NCBI RefSeq assembly: GCF_011927945.1
Contig: NZ_JAATJM010000002.1
Location: 434,001 to 498,000 of the forward strand
Source: Brevundimonas alba
GTDB taxonomy: Bacteria > Pseudomonadota > Alphaproteobacteria > Caulobacterales > Caulobacteraceae
Length of the DNA: 64,000 bases
Reading direction: 5' to 3'
Numbering within the stretch: the stretch's first letter is position 1; every line of letters begins with the position of its first letter. The position numbers and the translations under genes were made by a program. The notes beneath the pieces were generated by a model that saw nothing but the letters and a program-made list of their open reading frames with translations, ran no database searches and was not told the origin of the DNA. Positions 58,371 through 64,000 of this stretch are shown one piece after another.

Positions 58371-58557
58371 CACTCTCCGCGCGGAGCGTCTGACTGCGTC
58401 GAAACGGTATTTCCATCTGAACTCCGGGCGCAGGCCCGGCGCTCCGCACGCCTTCCCGACTCCGGCCTCACCCGCCGCAAGACGCGAACCCGTGTCTGGC
58501 GCACAGCCCGACGAGTCGCTAATCCCGGCGCAAACAGAAACTCAGGGAGACGACGCC
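58371..58557. other. Gap between the 6S candidate and mmsB
   Basis: 187 bases. A short palindrome CTCCGCGCGGAG (58375-58386) just after the 6S candidate may help end or process the transcript. The mmsB ribosome-binding site AGGGAGA is at 58544-58550. No gene seen. Confidence 0.4.
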
Positions 58558-59463
58558 ATGACCCAGACCATCGCCTTTATCGGCCTCGGCAACATGGGCG
58601 GGGGCATGGCCGCCAATCAGGCCAAGGCCGGTCACACGGTGCTGGCCTTCGACCTGTCGAAGGATGCGCTGGACCGCGCCGCCTCCCACGGCTGCACCCC
58701 GGTCGCCTCGGTCGCCGAGGCCGTGAAGGACGCCGACGTCGTCATCACCATGCTGCCCGCCGGCCCGCACGTGCTGAAGGTCTATTCGGAGCAGATCATC
58801 GGCGCCGCGCCGACCTCGGCCCTGCTGCTCGACTGCTCGACGATCGACGTGGACACCGCCCGCAAGGTCGCCGGTCTGGCGAAGGACGCCGGCTACGCCT
58901 TCGCCGATGCGCCCGTCTCGGGTGGCACCATGGCCGCCGACGCCGGCACCCTGGCGTTCATGGTCGGCTGCGACGAGCCGGAGTTCGCCCGCATCGAGGC
59001 GGCGCTTGAGCCCATGAGCCGCGCCACCTTCCGCGCCGGCGATCACGGGGCGGGGCAGGCGGCCAAGATCTGCAACAACATGATCCTCGGCATCACCATG
59101 CTGGGCACCTGCGAGGCCATCGGCCTGGCCGAGAAGCTGGGGCTCGACCCGGTCAAGATGTTCGACATCGTCGCCAAGTCGTCGGGTCAGAGCTGGTCGA
59201 CCACCACCTACTATCCGTGGCCCGGCCCCGTCCCGACCGCGCCGTCCAACCGCAACTATGACGGCGGATTCGCCGCGGCCATGATGCTCAAGGACCTGAA
59301 ACTGGCCCAGGACGCCGCCGCCAAATCCGGCGCCTCGACGCCCCTGGGGGCCCAGACCGAGGCCCTGTTCCAGATGTTCAACGGCCTCGGCTACGGCGGC
59401 CGCGACTTCTCCGCCATCCTGCAGATGCTCCGCGGCAAGCTGGATGAGCTGCCGAAAGGCTAG
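58558..59463 (+). CDS. mmsB: 3-hydroxyisobutyrate dehydrogenase
   Basis: NAD-dependent oxidation of 3-hydroxyisobutyrate to methylmalonate semialdehyde in valine breakdown. 301 residues: Rossmann FIGLGNMGGGMAAN, substrate loop LLDCSTIDVDTARK, PVSGGTMAADAGTLAFMVG, and catalytic Lys in GAGQAAKICNNMILG. ATG 58558 with AGGGAGA seven bases upstream. It completes the acyl-CoA dehydrogenase/HIBCH set upstream, though separated by the methyltransferase pair and the 6S candidate. Confidence 0.95.
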   Translation: MTQTIAFIGLGNMGGGMAANQAKAGHTVLAFDLSKDALDRAASHGCTPVASVAEAVKDADVVITMLPAGPHVLKVYSEQIIGAAPTSALLLDCSTIDVDTARKVAGLAKDAGYAFADAPVSGGTMAADAGTLAFMVGCDEPEFARIEAALEPMSRATFRAGDHGAGQAAKICNNMILGITMLGTCEAIGLAEKLGLDPVKMFDIVAKSSGQSWSTTTYYPWPGPVPTAPSNRNYDGGFAAAMMLKDLKLAQDAAAKSGASTPLGAQTEALFQMFNGLGYGGRDFSAILQMLRGKLDELPKG

Positions 59464-59480
59464 AGCGGCACGAACTCACC

Positions 59481-59495
59481 TGAGAACCGTTATCA
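59481..59495. promoter_or_regulatory. Fur-box-like palindrome upstream of hemA
   Basis: TGAGAAC-C-GTTATCA is a 7-1-7 inverted repeat with one mismatched pair and fits the Fur 7-1-7 core TGATAAT-N-ATTATCA at 11 of 14 arm positions. It is 100 bases before hemA and between mmsB and hemA, so iron control of heme synthesis is plausible. A weak TTGCGA/TGATAG promoter follows (59505-59534). Confidence 0.45.
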
Positions 59496-59594
59496 ATTAG
59501 AAGGTTGCGACGATTTAACAGCCCCGGCTGATAGACTTTCGCCCGTCCGCGGCGCAAAACCCGGCCATCCAGAACGATCAGACGAGCCGCAGGT

Positions 59595-60821
59595 TTGTTC
59601 GACTACAAGGCCGCATTCGAAACCGCCGTTGAGCAGGTCAAGAGCGAGGGGCGCTACCGCGTCTTCGCCGACCTGAAGCGCGTGCGCGGCCAGTTCCCCA
59701 AGGCCATCCGCCGCCGCGCCGACGGCTCGGAGCAGGACGTCGTCGTCTGGTGTTCGAACGACTACCTCGGCATGGGCCAGCACCCCGTCGTGCTTGAGGC
59801 CATGCAGGCCGAGATCGATGAAGTCGGCGCCGGCGCCGGCGGCACCCGCAACATCTCCGGCACGACCCGCTCGGCCGTCGACCTCGAGGCCGAGCTGGCC
59901 AGCTGGCACCAGAAGGAAGCCGCGCTTCTCTTCACCTCCGGCTACGTCGCCAACGAGGCCACCCTGACGACCCTGCAGCGCATCCTGCCGGGGCTGATCG
60001 TCTTCTCCGATTCGCTGAACCACGCCTCGATGATCGCCGGCATCCGCAACGGCGGCTGCGAGCGGCACATCTACGCCCACAACGACCTCGAACATCTCGA
60101 AGCCCTGCTGCAGGCCGCGCCCGTCGATGCGCCCAAGCTGATCGCCTTCGAGAGCGTCTATTCCATGGACGGCGACATCGCCGACCTCGCGGGCACCATC
60201 TCTCTGGCGAAGAAATACGGCGCCATGACCTATCTCGACGAGGTCCACGCGGTCGGCCTCTACGGCCCGACCGGCGCGGGCGTCGCCGAGCGGGACGGCC
60301 TGCTGGACGGCATCGACATCGTCGAATGCACCCTCGGCAAGGCCATCGGCGTCATGGGCGGCTACATCGCCGCCGACGCCGTGATCGTCGACGCCGTGCG
60401 CAGCTGGGCCTCGGGCTTCATCTTCACCACCAGCCTTCCTCCTGCCTTGACGGCAGGGGCTTTGGCCTCGGTCCGCCACCTCAAGACCCACCCGGAACTG
60501 CGCGACGCCCATCAGGAGCGCGCCGCCACCCTCAAGGCCCGCTTCGCCGCCGCCGGCATCCCGGTCATGGACAGCGTCAGCCATATCGTCCCGGTCTTCG
60601 TCGGCGACCCGGTCCACACCAAGATGATCTCGGACATGCTGCTCGAGGATCACGGCGTCTACGTCCAGCCGATCAACTACCCCACCGTGCCCAAGGGCAC
60701 CGAGCGCCTGCGCTTCACGCCGTCGCCGAACCACACCGACGCGATGATGGACGATCTCGTCCGCGCCATGGACGCCCTGTGGACCCACTGCAACGTGGCG
60801 CGCCTCCCTGCCGTCGCCTGA
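59595..60821 (+). CDS. hemA: 5-aminolevulinate synthase
   Basis: PLP enzyme condensing glycine and succinyl-CoA, the committed step of the C4 heme route found in alphaproteobacteria. 408 residues from a TTG start (then [15 protein letters not shown]). Motifs: [39 protein letters not shown], and PLP Lys in [15 protein letters not shown]. The TTG start is inferred because no ATG lies near the family N-terminus. Confidence 0.96.
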   Translation: MFDYKAAFETAVEQVKSEGRYRVFADLKRVRGQFPKAIRRRADGSEQDVVVWCSNDYLGMGQHPVVLEAMQAEIDEVGAGAGGTRNISGTTRSAVDLEAELASWHQKEAALLFTSGYVANEATLTTLQRILPGLIVFSDSLNHASMIAGIRNGGCERHIYAHNDLEHLEALLQAAPVDAPKLIAFESVYSMDGDIADLAGTISLAKKYGAMTYLDEVHAVGLYGPTGAGVAERDGLLDGIDIVECTLGKAIGVMGGYIAADAVIVDAVRSWASGFIFTTSLPPALTAGALASVRHLKTHPELRDAHQERAATLKARFAAAGIPVMDSVSHIVPVFVGDPVHTKMISDMLLEDHGVYVQPINYPTVPKGTERLRFTPSPNHTDAMMDDLVRAMDALWTHCNVARLPAVA

Positions 60822-60996
60822 TCCCGAGCTGGGCGAGGTCATCCTCGAACTGACCCGCAACGGGGCCTATCTGAAATGCTCGGCGATCCACGTCGCCACC
60901 GGCCGCGAGGTCTCGGCCATGGGCCCCATCAACGAGCCTGAAGGCCTCAAGCGCATCGCCGTCGCCAAGCTGAAACGGGCGTTGGCCGCCCGCTGA
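60808..60996 (+). CDS. DUF6898-like small protein with no standard start codon
   Basis: An open frame overlapping the end of hemA encodes about 62 residues: (L)[18 protein letters not shown], then [19 protein letters not shown] and [16 protein letters not shown]. This is the pattern of the small DUF6898 family. There is no ATG, GTG or TTG in frame ahead of the conserved part; CTG 60808 is the most plausible start, or translation re-initiates after hemA. Alternatively the true start was lost. Function unknown. Confidence 0.55.
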   Translation: MPSPDPELGEVILELTRNGAYLKCSAIHVATGREVSAMGPINEPEGLKRIAVAKLKRALAAR

Positions 60997-61013
60997 CCAC
61001 TAGATGTTGTGGT
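60996..61013. promoter_or_regulatory. NrdR-box-like palindrome ahead of glyA-nrdR
   Basis: ACCAC-TAGATGTT-GTGGT: perfect 5-base arms around eight bases. The inner 16 bases (60997-61012) match 12 positions of the NrdR box ACACWATATWTWGTGT-type consensus. It lies 50 bases before glyA, and nrdR is the next gene in the operon, so autoregulation is plausible. NrdR boxes usually come in pairs; only one is seen. Confidence 0.5.
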
Positions 61014-61062
61014 TACTGTCCCCCGGGCCTAAATGGTTCGCCGCCAATTCCGGGGACCCGCA

Positions 61063-62346
61063 GTGACCGCCTTCACCCACGACGCCTATTTCTCGAAGTC
61101 TCTCGCTGACGCCGATCCCGACATCTTCGGCGGCATCCAGGGCGAGCTGCGCCGTCAGCAGGAACAGATCGAGCTGATCGCGTCCGAGAACATCGTCTCC
61201 AGGGCGGTGCTGGAGGCCCAGGGCTCGGTCCTCACCAACAAATACGCCGAGGGCTATCCGGGCCGCCGCTACTACGGCGGCTGCGAATACGTCGACGTCA
61301 CCGAGGATCTGGCGCGTAGCCGGGCCAAGCAACTCTTCAACTGCGCCTTCGCCAACGTCCAGCCGCACTCCGGCGCCCAAGCCAATCAGGCCGTCTTCCA
61401 GGCCTTGCTGCAGCCCGGCGACACCTTCCTCGGCATGGACCTGGCCGCCGGCGGCCACCTGACCCACGGCTCGCCCGCCAACCAGTCCGGCAAGTGGTTC
61501 CGGCCCGTGACCTACAAGGTCCGCGAGGAAGACCACCTGATCGACTACGACCACGTCGCCCAGATGGCCGAGCAGGAAAAGCCCAAGCTGATCCTCGCCG
61601 GCGCCAGCGCCTACAGCCGGCACATCGACTTCAAACGCTTCCGCGAAATCGCCGACAGCGTTGGGGCCTACCTCATGGTCGACATGGCCCACTACGCCGG
61701 CCTGATCGCCGGCGGCGTCTATCCCGACCCGCTGCCCCATGCCCACGTCGTCACCACCACCACCCACAAGACCCTGCGCGGCCCGCGCGGCGGCATGGTG
61801 CTGTCGAATGACATCGAGCTGGGCAAGAAGATCAACTCGGCCGTCTTCCCCGGCCTGCAGGGCGGTCCGCTGGAACACGTCATCGCCGCTAAGGCCGTGG
61901 CCTTCGGCGAAGCGCTGAAGCCCGAGTTCAAGGCCTACGCCCGTCAGGTCGTGAGCAACGCCCAGGCGCTCGCCGCCGTGCTGGTCGAGCGCGGCGCCGC
62001 CATCGTTTCGGGCGGAACCGACAGCCATCTGATGCTGGTCGACCTGCGGCCCAAGGGCGTCACCGGCAAGGCGACCGAGGCGGCCCTCGAACACGCCCTG
62101 ATGACCTGCAACAAGAATGGCGTGCCGTTCGACACCGCGCCCTTCACCGTGACGTCGGGCGTCCGTCTCGGAACCCCGGCCGGCACCACCCGCGGCTTCG
62201 GCGTCGCCGAGTTCCAGCAGGTCGGCCACTGGATCGCCGACGTGATCGATTCAATGAACGGCACGGACGAGGCCGACGCCGCCGTGTCGCAGCGGGTCGC
62301 CGGCGAGGTGCGCGAACTGACGCGCGCCTTCCCGATCTACGGATGA
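61063..62346 (+). CDS. glyA: Serine hydroxymethyltransferase
   Basis: PLP enzyme converting serine and THF to glycine and methylene-THF. 427 residues from GTG 61063, with GGGGA seven bases upstream; ATG 61033 would add ten atypical residues. Key motifs: [33 protein letters not shown], and PLP Lys in [14 protein letters not shown]. Its product glycine feeds hemA just upstream. nrdR follows after 7 bases. Confidence 0.97.
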   Translation: MTAFTHDAYFSKSLADADPDIFGGIQGELRRQQEQIELIASENIVSRAVLEAQGSVLTNKYAEGYPGRRYYGGCEYVDVTEDLARSRAKQLFNCAFANVQPHSGAQANQAVFQALLQPGDTFLGMDLAAGGHLTHGSPANQSGKWFRPVTYKVREEDHLIDYDHVAQMAEQEKPKLILAGASAYSRHIDFKRFREIADSVGAYLMVDMAHYAGLIAGGVYPDPLPHAHVVTTTTHKTLRGPRGGMVLSNDIELGKKINSAVFPGLQGGPLEHVIAAKAVAFGEALKPEFKAYARQVVSNAQALAAVLVERGAAIVSGGTDSHLMLVDLRPKGVTGKATEAALEHALMTCNKNGVPFDTAPFTVTSGVRLGTPAGTTRGFGVAEFQQVGHWIADVIDSMNGTDEADAAVSQRVAGEVRELTRAFPIYG

Positions 62347-62353
62347 TCCGCCG

Positions 62354-62824
62354 ATGAAATGCCCCTTCTGCGGAAATCAGGACACTCAGGTGAAGGACAG
62401 CCGCCCGTCCGACGACGGCGCCGCCATCCGTCGCCGCCGGTCCTGCCCGCAGTGCAGCGGGCGTTTCACCACCTTCGAGCGGGTCCAGCTGCGCGAGCTG
62501 ATGATCCTCAAGCGCAACGGTCGCCGCACGCCCTTCGACCGCGACAAGCTGGAGCGCTCTCTGAACGTCGCCCTGCGCAAGCGGCCGGTGCAGGCCGAGC
62601 AGGTCGAACAACTGGTCAGCCGGATCACCCGCCAGCTCGAAAGCCTCGGCGAGACGGAGATCCCGTCCTCGACGGTCGGTGACTTCATCATGAAGGCGCT
62701 GAAGTCGGTCGATGAGGTCGCCTACGTCCGCTACGCCTCGGTCTACAAGGACTTCCGCCACACCGGCGACTTCGCCCGCTTCCTCGGCGACGAAGGTCTG
62801 GACGACGAGTCCGGCCGCAACTGA
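62354..62824 (+). CDS. nrdR: Transcriptional repressor NrdR
   Basis: Nucleotide-sensing repressor of ribonucleotide reductase genes. 156 residues: N-terminal zinc ribbon with four Cys (KCPFCGN near 3-6 and CPQCSGRF near 31-34) and an ATP-cone ([24 protein letters not shown], about 48-138). Its usual neighbours are glyA and rib genes, as here. Stop overlaps the next ATG (TGATG). Confidence 0.97.
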   Translation: MKCPFCGNQDTQVKDSRPSDDGAAIRRRRSCPQCSGRFTTFERVQLRELMILKRNGRRTPFDRDKLERSLNVALRKRPVQAEQVEQLVSRITRQLESLGETEIPSSTVGDFIMKALKSVDEVAYVRYASVYKDFRHTGDFARFLGDEGLDDESGRN

Positions 62825-63453
62825 TGCGCCCCACGGTCACCCTGAAACTGGCGACCTCCCTCGACGGGCGGATCGCCACGTCGACCGGCGAGTCGAAATG
62901 GATCACCGGCGAGGCCGCCCGGCTTGAAGGTCATCGCCTGCGCGCCGCCCATGACGCCATTCTGGTCGGCGTCGAGACCGTTCTCGCCGACGACCCCGAA
63001 CTGACCGCCCGCCTGCCGGGCCGCCCGGTCGACCAGCCCCTGCGCATCGTCCTCGACAGCCGGCTGCGCACACCGGCCACGGCAAAGGTGGCGAGGGGCG
63101 ACAGCCTGATCCTGACGGTTTCGGCGCCCACACCTATCGGCGACGCGAGGGTCGAACAGGTCGAGGCGCTCGACGGTCGTCCAAGCCCTGCGGCCGCGCT
63201 GGCCTCTATCCGCCGCAAGGGCCCCGCGTCTGTCCTGATTGAGGGCGGTGGCCGTGTCGCGGCGTCTTTCCTGCGGGCGGGCCTCGTGGACCGGATCGAA
63301 TGGTTCCGCGCCCCGATCCTGCTGGGCGGCGAGGGAATGCCGTGCGTCGCGGCCCTCGCGCTTGCAAAGCTGTCCGACGCCCCCACGTTCCGGCGTCTGT
63401 CCGCCGACCCCGTCGGCGACGACCTCTGGGAACGGTATGATGCGATCCGCTAG
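62824..63453 (+). CDS. RibD-type 5-amino-6-ribosylamino-uracil reductase domain protein (no deaminase domain)
   Basis: 209 residues matching only the C-terminal reductase half of RibD: VTLKLATSLDGRIATSTGESKWITG, GVETVLADDPELTARLPG, and IEGGGRVAASFLRAGLVDRIEW. The zinc-dependent deaminase domain (HAE and PCxxxxCxxC) that normally precedes it is absent, so the pyrimidine deaminase of riboflavin synthesis must be elsewhere. It overlaps nrdR and precedes ribE. The call as a reductase is firm; full RibD function is not. Confidence 0.88.
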   Translation: MRPTVTLKLATSLDGRIATSTGESKWITGEAARLEGHRLRAAHDAILVGVETVLADDPELTARLPGRPVDQPLRIVLDSRLRTPATAKVARGDSLILTVSAPTPIGDARVEQVEALDGRPSPAAALASIRRKGPASVLIEGGGRVAASFLRAGLVDRIEWFRAPILLGGEGMPCVAALALAKLSDAPTFRRLSADPVGDDLWERYDAIR

Positions 63454-63626
63454 CCCGCGCCGGCCTGCGACCGGTTTTGACGCATCGGCATGCGAAGGTG
63501 CGTTCGAACGGCCGGAGGGGTTTTCTCCGGGCTTTCCGGACTCTTCGGACGCTTTGGACCGTATTTTTGGGGTTTATACCCGGGTAGAACTCCCCGTTGG
63601 CGCTTCATCAGCCGGGAGAGCCTGAG
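63454..63626. other. Gap before ribE
   Basis: 173 bases between the RibD-type gene and ribE, unusually AT-rich for this window at 63555-63580. Three degenerate 9-base units (CTTTCCGGA, CTCTTCGGA, CGCTTTGGA) lie at about 63530-63557. It could carry a promoter. I do not see an FMN riboswitch. Confidence 0.4.
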
Positions 63627-64000
63627 ATGTTCACCGGCATCGTCACCGACATCGGCCGCGTCCGCTCGGTCCGTCAAACCGAGCGTGATCGCCGCTACGA
63701 GATCGAGACCGCATGGGACACGGCGGGCATTGATCTCGGGGCTTCCATCAGCCACGCCGGCTGCTGCCTGACCGTCACGGAGAAGGCCCCCGGCTGGTTC
63801 GCCGTCGAAGTCTCCGGCGAGACGCTGTCGAAGACCAGTCTCGGCGACTGGACCGAAGGTCACCGCGTCAACCTGGAGCGCGCCGCGAAGCTCGGCGACG
63901 AGCTCGGAGGCCACATCGTCTCCGGCCACGTCGACGGCCTCGGCCGGGTCGTGGCCATCGAGCCGGAGGGCGGCTCCCACCGCGTCCACATCGAGGTCCC
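63627..64000 (+). CDS. ribE: Riboflavin synthase alpha chain (3' end outside window)
   Basis: Dismutates two lumazine molecules to riboflavin. First 124 residues visible: MFTGIVTDIGRVRSV start, lumazine-binding repeat 1 with ASISHAGCCLTVT and LGDWTEGHRVNLERAAKLGDELGGHIVSGHVDGLG, where repeat 2 begins. Typical full length is about 200, so roughly 80 residues lie beyond the window. GGGAGAG precedes the ATG. Confidence 0.96.
   Translation, partial: MFTGIVTDIGRVRSVRQTERDRRYEIETAWDTAGIDLGASISHAGCCLTVTEKAPGWFAVEVSGETLSKTSLGDWTEGHRVNLERAAKLGDELGGHIVSGHVDGLGRVVAIEPEGGSHRVHIEV

Noticed and set aside
58184..58449. ORFs of about 70-100 residues on both strands
   Set aside because: They cover the structured 6S candidate and have Arg/Pro-rich compositions expected from non-coding GC-rich DNA.
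63239..63625. 128-residue ORF overlapping the RibD-type gene and the gap before ribE
   Set aside because: Mostly a shadow of the RibD-type frame, with no ribosome-binding site or recognisable domain.
63454..63626. FMN riboswitch ahead of ribE
   Set aside because: The conserved AGGGNNGAAAYYCC and ACCGGCGGT-type blocks were not found.

Overview
This is a gene-dense, strongly GC-rich chromosomal window from an alphaproteobacterium, most likely a member of Caulobacterales close to Brevundimonas or Caulobacter (inference). The signs are 5-aminolevulinate synthase (C4 heme pathway), LpxI instead of LpxH in lipid A synthesis, RNase J, a GTTC-N7-GTTC LexA box in front of lexA, many 4-base ATGA/GTGA gene overlaps, and frequent GTG or TTG starts. 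No prophage, insertion sequence, CRISPR array or integrated island is visible. Almost everything is core metabolism and cell-envelope housekeeping.

Layout. 1-7.4 kb: the end of the nuo operon (nuoL partial, nuoM, nuoN), then birA, coaX and rnj. 7.4-20.2 kb: a long forward cluster that couples translation, isoprenoid and envelope synthesis (pyrH, frr, uppS, cdsA, dxr, rseP, bamA, ompH/skp, lpxD, fabZ, lpxA, lpxI, lpxB). 20.3-24.3 kb: a small EF-hand protein facing lepB, gltA and gltX. 24.3-27.2 kb: comEC and lexA converge, with a LexA box behind lexA. 27.2-33.4 kb: a reverse trp block (ppiD-trpE, then trpG-trpD-trpC), interrupted by a small opposite-strand membrane peptide gene. 33.5-36.5 kb: tpiA, secG, pyrG. 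36.7-39.8 kb: a 1016-residue RTX/calcium-repeat protein, followed by a 49-residue Cys/His mini-protein on the other strand. 40-46.5 kb: a FAS1 lipoprotein, a periplasmic repeat protein and a signalling group (stand-alone receivers plus a hybrid kinase fused to an EAL domain). 46.5-48.2 kb: a TadG-like protein and tRNA-Ser(TGA). 48.2-52.6 kb: rlpA, tmk, holB, tatD, a metallo-beta-lactamase-fold protein and a small membrane protein. 52.6-59.5 kb: hemB, then a likely valine-degradation set (acyl-CoA dehydrogenase, 3-hydroxyisobutyryl-CoA hydrolase, mmsB) interleaved with a DUF6968-like protein, two exported methyltransferase-fold lipoproteins, an extragenic palindromic element and a probable 6S RNA gene. 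59.5-64 kb: hemA behind a Fur-like palindrome, a DUF6898-like small protein without a normal start codon, then glyA-nrdR-ribD(reductase only)-ribE behind a good NrdR-box-like palindrome.

The points most worth a second look are the probable 6S RNA (near 58.2-58.4 kb), the paired-arm extragenic palindrome beside it, which shows compensatory changes, the NrdR-like box ahead of glyA-nrdR, the kinase-receiver-HPt-EAL fusion, the tandem exported methyltransferase-fold lipoproteins, the RibD lacking its deaminase half, and several small genes (49-111 residues) hidden in gaps. I found no convincing wholly new multi-gene system.
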